This document shows positions 22,123 through 32,683 of a stretch of DNA of 47,272 nucleotides, piece after piece. The stretch lies in NCBI GenBank assembly GCA_900073065.1, contig FJOG01000004.1, positions 1,753,905 to 1,801,176 on the forward strand. Direction: 5' to 3'. Position numbers and translations under genes: made by a program. Every line of letters starts with the position of its first letter. The stretch's first letter is position 1. The DNA comes from Phialocephala subalpina (Eukaryota > Ascomycota > Leotiomycetes > Helotiales > Mollisiaceae). The notes below the pieces were generated by a model. It saw only the letters and a list, made by a program, of their open reading frames with translations, was not told the origin of the DNA and did no database searches.

Positions 22123-24022
22123 ATGGATTCAACTAAGCGTACAGTTAGTCCGTCCTTTGAGACATCCTCTCCAAGTCGAAGAAAACTAGTAAAATCAGAC
22201 GAAACTGGTGCATCGACCGCGACGGACAACTCAGAGACCACCAAAGCGACCGCTTCCACGAGAGCGACCACCATGGAGCCAGATGAGAGCAAGGTGAACG
22301 AAATGGACGTAGTAATTGATGAAGACTACTACCAAGGGCTACGTGGCAAGCCAAGACTCCTCGCACGCGGAAGTAGAGCGAAGCAGATCCGACCCGAGGA
22401 AGTCGATTCGTATGGAAATCTGAGCCCAGCATTGAAGAAAGCCTTCCATATTGGTGGTCATGCAATCGCAGGAAAACTCGATTCGGGATTACGACAGTCT
22501 ATCATCGAACTTTTACTGTCGATGAAACTTGGAAGCAAGTGGATATCGGTGGACTTTGTTCGGCTAGGCTATGCAGCACAGAGGAAGGGGAATCCAGTGG
22601 TAGTCCTTGTGGCCGTCGAAGCAGAAAAGGTCACTCCGCTCGAGGCTAAGAGAATTGTCGATGATCTAGAGGTCGCATGTAACAGGTAAATTAGTTCCAA
22701 CTACCGCCATGAACCATAACTAACGCCTTTTCATAGAGTCGAACTTTATGATGTTGATATCGAGGTCATGGATGGAAACAGAATGATATCCAGTGGCATC
22801 CTGGACCCACACGAGCCTCTCCCAGATCAGGATGATATCCCTTTGGTTGGCTCTTCCATCGCCTTGTTCCGGGAGCATGATCATATATCGAGTGGTCGTG
22901 GTACTCTGGGAGGCTACATTGAGGTAGATGGAGAAATATTCGGGCTGACGAATCAGCACGTGTGTTTGGGCCCCTTCCGTGTCGAAGCATACCCCTCCGG
23001 CGAAGAGTCAAAGCTCAATTCCAGACTTTATGTCAGCCAACCGGCTGAGCAGGACCTTGAAGATGCAATTCTCGACTTGACAAAGATGCTGGCGGCCTCG
23101 AGGGAGCAGAAGGCGAGCCATCATCGCATCGCTTATGAACAGAGCCGGCTTGACGAAATGAAAGTATGGGCAGCTAAGGACAAGAATATTGGTTATGTTT
23201 ACCAAACTTCGGGCCTTCGAGTTCTGGAAGGAAATGTTGGAGAACGATTTAAGATGGACTGGGCAATCATCAAACTGGACAACACCAAAAGGTTCCCTGA
23301 CCCTAGCCAGATAATCAACAGAGTAAGTACAGAAAAGCAACTGAATTGGAAGCAAATGCTCATGTCTACAGGTACCCCCCTACTCTCTTCGGCATACAGA
23401 TCGAACATCATACCTTGGCCATGCCTACGAGCTTGGTGGCAAGGAATTGAAAGCGGAAACAATGCCAAGTCACTTGAAAAGAGCCCTGTCGTCTAAAGAA
23501 GCTCGCCACAAGAGGAACATCGTTGAAGCTAATGACAAGAGTTATATTGTGTGGAAATTCGGCCGGTCTACACACCACACCTGTGGAGTTGTGAACGATG
23601 TTACGTCGATCTATAACTCGAAAGAAGGATTGGTTTCCGACGAGTGGCTTATCATCGACAAGACCCAAAATGGAGATGATGCATTCTCCAAAAGCGGAGA
23701 TTCTGGATCTTTCGTTTGGGATAGCGATGGATTCGTGGTTGGTTTGCTGTGGGGAGGAAAGGAACAGGTGTTCGGAACATACGTCACGCCCATCGAAACC
23801 CTCTTTGAGGATATCAAGAACGTCTGTGGTGCGAGGGAAGTGAAGATAGTAGTCAGACCTGATGAGGACACAGTCGATAATAATAAGCTTTTCGAAGCGG
23901 GCGACCAGAGTGGTGGAAGAACATTCGCAGGGGAGGCGAGCACCAGCGCTACTGGTATTCCAGATTTGTTTGGGGACGGTAATGACTTCGGAGGTTTTGC
24001 TAAGGTGGATATGGAGGAGTAA
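22123..24022 (+). CDS. Fungal PA-clan (trypsin-like) serine peptidase-like protein
   Basis: Three exons, 22123-22685, 22737-23322 and 23372-24022, with GT-AG introns of 51 nt (CTAAC branch) and 49 nt (GTAAGT donor), giving 599 aa. The N-terminal about 200 residues are a fungal-specific region with SVDFVRLGYAAQRKGNPVV and a VEAEK strand. The C-terminal part has all three marks of a chymotrypsin-fold peptidase: His262 in LTNQHVC, Asp362 in MDWAIIKLD and Ser494 in SGDSGSFV, followed by GLLWGG. The triad is complete, so it may be catalytic. There is no signal peptide or membrane segment, so an intracellular role is likely. Substrate unknown. An alternative acceptor for intron 2 at 23399 would need a different donor (23327) and is less standard. 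It lies in the degenerate accessory island but is itself intact. Confidence 0.8.
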
Positions 24023-24089
24023 GGCCGGACTGCAAGTATAATAATGTATGCCTTGTCTCATGAATTCATACATCAAGATCTCACGTGTT

Positions 24090-24350
24090 GCTGCCACAGT
24101 CATCAATTATCACTAGTGAAAAGCGTTCTTTCTTTTCTGCTTCTTCGTGCCCACTCTTAACGTGCAAGCATGCCCCGCAGCCTTCAGTGCTCACCAAATC
24201 TTCAAAACGACACTATGGCAACTCCAGTTCCACTAGCTCTCTCTCTCTCTACGAAGTTCAGTCCAGTAGACAGTTGTAAAGCACACAATACGTTTGACGG
24301 TGACGGCACCGCAAGCGTAAGCGGTGGTAGTTCTGGTGCACTTTTCTAGT
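24090..24350 (-). pseudogene. Cys-motif family copy 2 (start lost, frame broken)
   Basis: The minus strand carries KCTRTTTAYACGAVTVK (24343 downward), closely matching the N-terminal motif of copy 1, then Cys at the expected spacing and a TAG after a CT microsatellite (24237-24250). The C-terminal C-G-A-C (24168-24182) is in another frame, so there is at least one indel, probably in the CT repeat. No ATG precedes the motif; TAA is only four codons upstream. The sequence around 24098-24115 (CACAGTCATCAATTATCA) recurs exactly at 24726-24743 near copy 3, showing that flanks were duplicated too. Confidence 0.5.
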
Positions 24351-24901
24351 TGTTAGTTCTGGTCGAAGATGATGTGATACAAATGCTGAGGCTTGGAAAG
24401 TGAAGTTGGGGTATAAAGTAGAGGGAGAGCAAGTGTTTTGCTGTTTTCAAATCCTCTTCATTTACAGAGACTATCCTTGATTGCTCAGGTGTCGGCCGCG
24501 TTACAGAGAATGAGGGTCATCATTGTTCGATGGCCAAATGCCTCTTTGTCTTGATGTTTTTGCAATGACCGAGCTACCTCGATCGCTGTCTTCGTCGATA
24601 GTACTTCAAATACGCAAGGCGATTTGACCTGAAAACACTACTCGATTACGTACCGAGGCTTTCTCGTCCCATCTTCAGTGTCCTATATCGCAAATTTATG
24701 CATTTAGATCTGACTTATTGTTGTCACAGTCATCAATTATCAGTGTTGGAAAATATTTTTCGGCCAGCGAAAAGAACTATCACTTTTATCTTACATCTTC
24801 CTCACTGTACCTTTTTCTGGGCCCAGCGAGAAAACTTTCGGAACTATCTTACACTGTTTACTTACCTCATTTATCCTCTCTTATAGCAAACACCACGATA
24901 G
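24351..24901. other. Spacer between Cys-motif copies 2 and 3
   Basis: No gene. It holds the second copy of the 18-bp downstream flank (24726-24743) seen beside copy 2 and otherwise low-resemblance sequence. It is most simply explained as duplicated, diverged flank of the two pseudogenes. Confidence 0.45.
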
Positions 24902-25119
24902 CTACCCCACGAGGAGCGCTCGAGCAGCTCGATACTCCTCAGCACAGTCCTCGCAAGGATTGAGGTTCTTCACCTCCTCGGAGGTAAAGAAACGGCATGA
25001 CATGACTGTAGGCTTGCTGTTGCCTTTGGAAAGGGCTTTGGGGAGAGATAAGCTACAGTGAATGCCGATGGTGACGGTGGTGTGCCTGCGGCGTAGGTGA
25101 TGGTTCCTTGGTTACACAT
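24902..25119 (-). pseudogene. Cys-motif family copy 3 (single frameshift)
   Basis: From the ATG at 25119 the minus strand reads MCNQGTITYA and then loses one base where the other copies read C-G. In the shifted frame it continues H-T-T-V-T-I-G-I-H-C, a second Cys within SCRFFTSEEV, then NPCEDCAEEY with the final C-x2-C, and stops with TAG at 24902-24904. The total of 218 nt is one short of 73 codons, which agrees with a one-base loss. With that base it would be the best-preserved short member and would read Y-A-C-G-H. Confidence 0.55.
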
Positions 25120-25649
25120 GGTCCGGTTGCTTTGGAAGCTGGTGGGTTGAGCTGCTGGTAAGTATTGTGGGTATAGATAATTGGTTAGGGCTAATGTGGA
25201 ATGAAGAGAGGAGATGAGGGAAGGGTCCTATATCGTAGAAGAAGGGGGATTGTTTGACTGTCCAAGTTATGAATGTTCTTTCATATCTTTGGTGTCCATT
25301 GTCGAAGCTCACGAAACTCCTTTCATGTTGACCTTATTAAATATTTATCTCTACAATGCTCTTTGATCTCTTCTCTGACATCCATCATTACAAGCAAAAT
25401 TCCATTCTTCAATAATTCAAATATGGTCTTGGCATGAGGACGGCGAAATTCTGTCGCTGTGAGTGCCTGAAAAATAGCGATCGTGTAGTACCCGCACCAG
25501 GAGTCACAAGCGAGCAGCACTATAACGGGTTGGACATGTCAAAGATCATGAAAGCTTATTGTTTGTATTTCGATGGAATCTATTTCTACCTCGAGGGGGC
25601 TTTATTTGCTACATATGTCACTTCGCATCCAGAATACGAACAAACATTC
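25120..25649. other. Spacer between Cys-motif copies 3 and 4
   Basis: No supported gene. The first about 150 bases are the upstream side of copy 3. An 88-codon plus-strand frame at 25434-25700 overlaps copy 4 on the other strand and has no recognisable motif. Confidence 0.4.
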
Positions 25650-25910
25650 CTAGTTAGCTTGAGGTTCCCGCCTGCGTTCGCAATCATAACACCTCGGTAG
25701 AGACTGCTGATCGTTCACAAACTCCGGATATTTCATGGCGAACTTGCATTTGAGAGACTCGAAGGGATCTTTGCAAATGTAAGCAAATGGGCAAGAGTTC
25801 TCCTCCTTCTGCCATGGCCAGGAAAAGGGTCAGGCTGTGGTCTTCTGGTAAATGGGAGTGTCAACATAGATATGACCACGCCCATAGGTTATATGCGTGT
25901 GCTTACACAT
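25650..25910 (-). pseudogene. Cys-motif family copy 4 (in-frame TGA)
   Basis: From the ATG at 25910 the minus strand reads MCKHTHITYGRGHIYVD, with Arg where the family has Cys in the CGH motif, and reaches TGA at codon 27 (25830-25832). The same frame then stays open for another 59 codons with the expected spaced cysteines (SCPFAYICKDPFESLKC) and a terminal CYDCERRR before TAG at 25650-25652. The total is 261 nt, exactly 87 codons, so the only lesion besides the Cys-to-Arg change is the TGA. An intron removing the TGA (acceptor CAG at about 25833) cannot be fully excluded, but no suitable donor keeps the frame. Confidence 0.5.
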
Positions 25911-26479
25911 TCTACTTGTTTTTTTTCCGGCTGTGCTGGCCTGAAATATAAATATAAAATGAGAAAAGACGTATTTTCCCCTGGAGATACTACCGCAATA
26001 GGAAGTAAGGAGACATATCGAAGCGAGAGAGACGGGAGAGTTTACGGAGGGAATTGGGGGTGGAGAATGGAGGATGCCTCTCCCCACGGTCGCCTCACAA
26101 ACTTTGATTGTCTGGATCAACAATAATAGAGAAAGCATTGTCTTTTGTTTCTCTAACGTAGACAAGTCCCTTTGTGCAGCCTCTGTAAAGAAGTACAATA
26201 CTACCTTTATGAGACTCTTTCATATAAGTTACATTCCAACAATACCCTCTGGTATCACAATACTGTGAGTGACTCAGAACAGACCTCATATTGGAACTCT
26301 TCCCTATTAAAGGTACCCAAGGCTCCAAGGTATGATTTTTTTTTTCTCCATCCATGTCACCCATTTCAGACCTCAACTAGAACTTTACAGAACTCGATCT
26401 TCTCAAATCTCCCGTACTAGATCCGACGTCCTTTGAAAGTCCCGACAACTTCACCACATCGCTTCTCACCTCCGTCAAA
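25911..26479. other. Intergenic between divergent Cys-motif copies 4 and 5
   Basis: Short frames only. The right part (26340-26479), with a T run and C/T-rich TTCACCACATCGC-type sequence, looks like the leader of the plus-strand gene starting near 26480. Confidence 0.4.
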
Positions 26480-28392
26480 ATGGAACGCACTATCATTATT
26501 GAGAATTCACATGCGGGCATGTCTTCAATGACTCCGTCGTCGTCTCATCTCCCTCTCGCACCTTGTGGTCTCGCGTCCGACGCATGATCACAGCCTCAAA
26601 CATCCCAGAGTCACGCACAATACAACGCAACGTACCTTGTCCAAGATGTCCAGAACAACCGAAAATCCTTCTCGCTCCTGAGGCATTGGGTCGACATGAA
26701 GCCCTGGCGGCTATCATGATGAACCAAGCCCCAGAAGCAATCCGGAACATCCGCCAAGCTGCAGACTCCGCAACCTCTCGCACCGACTTTCAGACCATCG
26801 CCTTCTACGGCGACAGCGAGCTTCAGCGCCAACAACGAGCATACACAGCAGATCCTCGCGATCTGTCTCGTGCAGAGAACTTCTGGAAAGAAATCCACGA
26901 AGAGCACGAGGCCCACAAAGGGTGGAAATACCCCGCTGCCACCTGCGAACTTTGCGAAAAGGAGAGACTCCTCTTGACGGATAGTGCTGGAAGTTACGTC
27001 TCTTGCCCACCGAAATGGATGGCATCGCCAAACCCTGCCAGACAAGTTGGTACACCAAGGGTAAGCAAATCAACCCTCTCAACGAAATCCTCTTCACTCG
27101 ACTCGGAGGAATTCTCAGCGGAGATGCCCTCTGAATTCGACAACTTCGAATTTGGATTCAACGACGTAGATGCCGAGGATCCAGAAATGGCTCCAGGCCT
27201 CCCTGTTGTACAAAGTCAAGAAGAAGAACAGAATCTCGCAAGGCCTGTGCATCATACTGGCCTCTGGCAACCCGCAAAGCATAGCATTCAACTGCCTATC
27301 GCTAACCAAGGTCTTTGGTCTGGTCTAACTCGCCCCACTCCACACTACACCGAGTACTTATTCAAGTCCGGACCAACTGCGCAACCAGGAGCTGGTTCTC
27401 AGCATAACGCGGAATACCAGTATACCCCCAAGCCTGCCCCCAAGCCAAAGCCCACTCCTCAATTCTCCGAGTTTTTATTCAAGTCCAAGCCAGCTATGAC
27501 CGTTCCAACTGCTACAACTTCTGGGACAATTTCAGCATGGCCGTTTGGACATACTGTTGGGCTGAAGCTGATTGTAACCCCTCCTTCCATTGGAGGAGTC
27601 GATGATGAAGAGATGGACTTTTCACTCAAGGCTAACTCAAACTTCCTCCAAGTTCTTGGTCAATCTTACAGTTCGCCTCTATTCCCAGCCTTTGTCGAAG
27701 TACCCCAGAGAATCGTGGACCCAGGTACTTCAGAAGGGACTGCGGAACTTGAGAATTTACAGTGGATCCAGGAAGAGAGCAATTCGTGGTCTGACTCGGA
27801 CAGCGACGTAACTTCAACTTTAAGCGAAGAGGAAGGTATCGACTGGTCAGAAGCACGAGCACCCACTCCAGAAGAACTTAACCCTATGAGGCGCTTTCTA
27901 GATCAAGAAATCGGAGAAGTAGGCTACATCTACGAAGAAGAGCAAGTGCCTTCCTGTCCTTCAGTATCCAACTCAACACTCCACGGACCTCCTACCAGAG
28001 AAGGTACTGACAATCTAGAGACTTCCGATCTTGACGGCATCTACTCCCTCTACTCCTCGCCCCAAGAATCATCATCTCCACCACCACTTACTCCCGCTCA
28101 AACAATCATCCTCGAGAACCAGGCTCGCCTAGCTGAAGAGTTTCTCGAGCGCTAGAGAGCGGAAGTCGAAGGTTCGGGACCCAAGTTAGTAAAACGAAAA
28201 ACCACCTCAAAGCCAAGCCCGCTCAGACAAGTTGTCAATGCCTACCCTGCTCCCCGCAAGTGGAACTTCCACGAAAATTTGGTAACTGAGGAGCGGGTGG
28301 AGGGGAGGAGGCAGGGAATTCTGGAACTCCAAAACCTAGGACTAGTTGGTGTGTATTGTATTGCAGACAGCTGTCTAGAAAGCCGAGCGTAA
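26480..28392 (+). pseudogene. Long member of the Cys-motif family with two lesions (copy 5)
   Basis: The main open frame runs from in-frame ATG 26584 to TAG 28153-28155 (523 aa). Upstream in the same frame, after a TGA at 26500, it reads EFTCGHVFNDS, the family CGH motif. An ATG at 26480 gives MERTIII in another frame, joined to that motif only if one base is missing (or two extra) near 26504. After the TAG the frame continues for 78 codons of basic, coding-like sequence (KLVKRKTTSKPSPLRQVV, then RKWNFHENLVTEE) to TAA 28390-28392. Other features are CPRCPE and CELCEKE zinc-knuckle-like pairs in the first 150 residues, then a Pro/Ser/acidic, probably disordered middle. It could still express the 523-aa form from ATG 26584. 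Function unknown. Confidence 0.5.
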
Positions 28393-30966
28393 GTAAAGTG
28401 ACTTTCAGAGAAGGAAAGTATACTTCATGCTGGTCGTAATGAATAGTGAAATTGATAAAGTTAAATCACGAAATCTGTGCAACGTGTGTTTTTCGAAGCC
28501 GTGATGAAATCTTCGATGTTTTGTTTGGGCTCATAATTTACAACATGATAATGGTATTGGGCGCGACTAAAATCTGACGAGAGGTCTAGACAATATCCTC
28601 TCTACTTTTTCACTGACATACTTTTTTACAGCCATACCGTTCATAATAGGGAGATGATATTAGATAGAATCAGCTTCCCACAACATCTCACACATATTAA
28701 CAGCAGTTCCACAGATCAAGCTGAGATTTCCTGAGATTCCGGACCTTTTTGCATGTCTCGAGACATGTTGATATCTGACAGAACATCATGCGTTTTCTCT
28801 ATTGGTGATCATAGGTTAAGTTGAGAACATCTTGAGTCGCTGTGCCCACTCTTGTGCACTGCAATAAACTCTCACGTACATTGCGAATGGCAAATTTCAA
28901 ATTTTCGGTGATTTAGTTTCCCGGAGAATATCGTACCATCACTTCTCTCTTTCAACGAGATGAGCTTTTGCACAATCCAATAGATATATCAGAATATTGT
29001 TAAGGGACTCATTGCGGTTTATTCTTCTCTAAATAAGCCGTTCCACAAGGATCTCGAATGTTGAGAGATTCTGGAAACAGACTTTACATCGCCTTCGCTT
29101 CGATTTCCATTACTTTGGCGCTCCGGACACTCTTATATTATGTCACTATTCACAAGATAAATTTCAAATACGTAGATTATCGTCGGAATAAGTTTCTTCC
29201 TAAGAATCCTGAACGCGGAGATAGCTGGAGAAGAAAGAAATAATTATCACGTGACGCTTACTTTCAAAATCGAGGACAATTGAAGTAACCTAGAGGCATG
29301 TCACCTGTTCAAGTCCCATGCATGTTCAGGTCATTTCACCGTAGAAAGTACTGTTCTCGCGATAAACATCAATCCTGCATGTTTGCAATGTTTGCACACG
29401 CCTGCCAAGATCTCGCTTCGAGCATTCACTCCCCTTTAAATTTACCCGATTCTCCCTCGGAGCAAGGTACGGGCTGCCGATCCTTCCTGGGTCTGGGATA
29501 TCGAGAAGAAGAGTTACGTCAAAATCAGCGAAAAGAAACTCGCCAAGTACTAAGGGGGAGGAGTATGCGGGAGACAAGGAGAATGAGCAGTGAGGGATGC
29601 TTTTCGGAGCGTGGGACGGCGGGTAATTAGTTTTTTTCTTTTTCATTCTAAAAATGTGGGAACTTGCTGCTTGCAGTTCTGTTTGTCTGTGGGGAGTTTG
29701 GAGTGGAACACTTGCTTTGCTCTTGCTTTTTTCGGGGTGTGGGTGTGGGACACATACAAATCCGCTTGTTGTTACCTGTGCTGTGTGGATGCCGAGCATC
29801 TAGGAATGAAGAACTCTCCTCTGGTCTGCGGACCTTCAAACCTTTGATCTCTTCTCGATCTGTGACCTTCAAACATCAAATGATGTTGAATGTCAGACCT
29901 TCGAACGAAAGCTGATTCGATCTACCAGCACTGCTGAATACATCCCTTCAACTTTTTGAATCGTATGCAGATCGAGCTGGCTTCAGTGACAAGCACCAGC
30001 AGGGTGCTCGCCCACTTGACCTTTCCTTGTCCTTTGAAAATGACTTCAGCCATGATTAGCAGCAGGTTCAAGCTCTGAATTTCTTGCAGAACAACTTTTC
30101 TAACCTTGTTCTTGTTCACCCTTTCATCGAAGCGTTTAGTTAAGTGAAGGAGGTGTAATTTCGAGCCAGCTTCTTCCTGCACATCCGATAGCAACACCTC
30201 AACTCCCTCAGCAGTTCAGTGAAACTCGAGTGCCTAATCTGAAGGATCAGACAATAATTCGATCTATTGACGAGACAGTCTCACCTTCGCAGCGAAGTTC
30301 GTCACCGCGCCAAGCTCGCAAAAAAGCCTTCCTTGAAGCATTCAGCAGAACATCACCGGATTTTCATAAAGATGGACGTCAAACCTGACACGGAAGATGG
30401 AAATCCGGGGCCGAACGGCATTTCGAAATAGTCTTCGGCATTTGCTCTCTTGGCATCTCTAGTTTCTTCGTAATGTACGTAAATCTTCCGCTTAAAGGAT
30501 CAATTCAAGCTTAATTGTCTCTAGTGAGATCTTTATTTTTGACAACGGCGTCATCTATGCAATTGTTTCTCAGTATTCTACGTGAAATACGGGGAAGTGA
30601 CCTTCTCTTGGAGTTGAGGCTCTGCGGCTGCATCGTGTCGTGAGTCGTGGCTGCACAAAACGGACTTCGCTTGGAGATCTGCAATGACGTCGATCTTCGA
30701 CTTCGCAGAAGGTTTCCTCTTGGGGAAAGATGCAACTGAGAATTGACAAAGAGTTGACGAGAAAATGTAGGATCCGAATTGCTGGAAAGGAAAGGGCGAG
30801 TGCGATGAAGAAAGTACAAAATATCGCTCTTTCCTCTGCATGAGTCTCATTCAGCATCAGACAATTATCCTTACTTCTTTAAAACGCCTCAAACAAAAGC
30901 TCAAAGTCCATACACACCACGCAAAAAAACTTCAATCTTCAAATCAACAACACTAAATCCTTCAAA
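28393..30966. other. Intergenic, mostly empty
   Basis: About 2.6 kb without a convincing gene. On the minus strand 29922-30224 is open for about 100 codons with a leucine-rich helical pattern (SLNLLLIMAEVIF), but it has no ATG, has a TGA just upstream and belongs to no family I recognise; it could be a gene fragment. The last 130 bases (CAAACAAAAGCTCAAAG, then a CA/TC-rich leader) are the promoter side of the secreted-protein gene. Confidence 0.45.
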
Positions 30967-31482
30967 ATGGTCTCCTTCACCCTCTCAGCCCTCACTCTCG
31001 GCCTCGTAGCCCTGAGCAGCGCCCGCCCAGGTAAACGCAACGCTCCCGCTATCACAGAGTATGCCTTCACCCTCCAAGCTGAGGGCTACCCCACCCTCAC
31101 TCTCAACGCCGTCAACTCCGGCACACTCGGAAACCTCGACTTCGTCTTCGAACGACCATCCGTCTACCCTGGAACCCCAGCACACTTCAACGGAACTAAG
31201 CTTCAATTCGACCTCAACGATCCTAATCTCCCGGCACCATACGGCATGAGCTTCCACGATGTCGGTGACAATTATGGCATCACTGTTCCTGTGACTGCTA
31301 TATTTGATGGAGGAAAGGATGGCTTCAGCCTTGCGGGTGATGGCACATTGGGCGCTCCTATGGATGCGGCTTTCAACCACTTTTTTGCATGCAATGGCAC
31401 TGTCAATGGAGAGGAGATCCTTCAATTGAAGTGGGGCGTTTTCGAGTCGAATGACGAGAACCCAGCTGGATGTGTAGCTTAG
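30967..31482 (+). CDS. Small secreted protein, 171 aa
   Basis: Single exon starting ATG in AAAATGGTC context. Residues 1-19 are a signal peptide (MVSFTLSALTLGLVALSSA), followed by RPGKRN, a possible dibasic processing site. The mature part is beta-rich, with an N-glycosylation site at NGT, and carries two Cys near the C-terminus (F-F-A-C-N-G-T and A-G-C-V-A) that could form a disulphide. It resembles secreted fungal cell-surface proteins of unknown function; not assigned. Its stop codon TAG (31480-31482) is shared with a transposable element: TA is the target duplication and the G is the first base of the element, so the protein is unchanged but the whole 3' UTR has been displaced by 932 bp. 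mRNA stability or polyadenylation may be altered. Confidence 0.75.
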   Translation: MVSFTLSALTLGLVALSSARPGKRNAPAITEYAFTLQAEGYPTLTLNAVNSGTLGNLDFVFERPSVYPGTPAHFNGTKLQFDLNDPNLPAPYGMSFHDVGDNYGITVPVTAIFDGGKDGFSLAGDGTLGAPMDAAFNHFFACNGTVNGEEILQLKWGVFESNDENPAGCVA

Positions 31483-32413
31483 GCTGCTCGTGGGGGGACC
31501 CATGGGGGAAGTTTCAAAATTTTACCCCACCCACAAATACTCCATAGGGTAAAGATATATTGTTACTTCCCCCATGGAGAAACCCATGGGGCTTGGCGGG
31601 GCCCCATAGTGTTTTTCATAAAAATGCACAAAATAAGCATAAAACACGTAAAAACACGTGTAAAACACGTAAAAATAAGTAAATAAACAAAATTAATTTG
31701 ACGTGTTTTTACGTGTTAAATGCTTATATCTCGAGTAAGTCGAGCATTTTTCTTTCGAGTATCAGCGAGCGTTCTTTTAAGTGCTACATAGAACTTGAAT
31801 TAATAATCGGCTATATTAAAACTATCTCGAGTTAAGAGATCCACTTTTATTTCTGATATTTTTGCGATTTGCTCGTTTATTTAATGATCTTCTAACCGAT
31901 TCTAAAACCGGTTAGACTGTTTTAAAGCGCTCGTATTCATCTATTTATATTACGGAAGGCGTAAGAATCGATCCGCAAACGAAAGAGTAGTTACTGCCAG
32001 AGATCTGCAAACTAGAGAGTAGCTACTGCCAGAGAGGCTACTAGAGATCCGTAAACCAGAGAGTGGCTGCTGCCAGAGAGTGGCTGCCAGAGAGTAGTTA
32101 TATGTAGCCGTAATGCGGCTATTTTAAAGTTTAAGGCTTAAATCACGTGTTATTTAAATTAATTAAATTTATAATATAATTTTAATATATATTTATTAAT
32201 CTTTTTACTAATCTTTTTACTAATATTAATAAATTTTATAAATTTTATAAAATATATCTATTTATAGACGGGGCCCTATAGGGCCCCATGAAGGAAGTCC
32301 TCAAAAAAAACTCCACCCGTGGGGGATTCAAAAACAAAAAACCCCACCCATGGTCCCCCATGGGGCGGGGTGGAAATGGGGTTTTGTACCCCATGGTTTT
32401 TTTGCGAGCAGCC
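31482..32413. mobile_element. 932-bp non-autonomous TIR element with TA target duplication
   Basis: Starts GGCTGCTCG and ends CGAGCAGCC, a 9-bp perfect inverted repeat. It is flanked by TA at 31480-31481 and 32414-32415. Beyond the 9 bp the two ends are only partly complementary, but both are built from CCATGGGG/CCCCATGG blocks. The interior is AT-rich, with no open frame of any size, so it depends on a transposase elsewhere. TA duplication suggests the Tc1/mariner (or PIF-like) class, but the terminal sequence is not one I recognise. Inside are a block of repeated ACGTG/CACGT hexamers (31641-31720), short direct repeats containing TACTGCCAGAGAG (31985-32100) and an 18-bp palindrome (32270-32287). 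Confidence 0.8.
32270..32287. repeat. Perfect 18-bp palindrome inside the TIR element
   Basis: GGGGCCCTATAGGGCCCC reads identically on both strands and lies 126 bp from the right end. The left arm has a related GGGGCCCC at about 31600-31607. Together with the CCATGGGG blocks this makes the element ends able to fold into long hairpins. Confidence 0.9.
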
Positions 32414-32683
32414 TAGTGTAGCTGCAACTCTGCACAGCTTCACTCCATCAGCATAAGCTGTTAGACCATACCCTGGTGAGAGAGAGCAGCATGGAGAAGG
32501 ATGGAATTGGTGTTAATGGCATAATTTTGGCTTGTTGGCATTGGCATAGTACTTCATTTGGTTCCTGAATTCGTTTCCTGTATACATTTGACATGGAATG
32601 TACATAAATTCAACATTTTCTTCAATCCAGTCTCGTGTATGTCTAAGGCCGACTCCTCATTCCTCGCTGCGGGCTACGAAGAC

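Noticed and set aside
31985..32100. Possible CRISPR-like array (repeated TACTGCCAGAGAG)
   Set aside because: Repeats are irregular, short and imperfect, inside a eukaryotic TIR element; no spacer structure and the host is a fungus.
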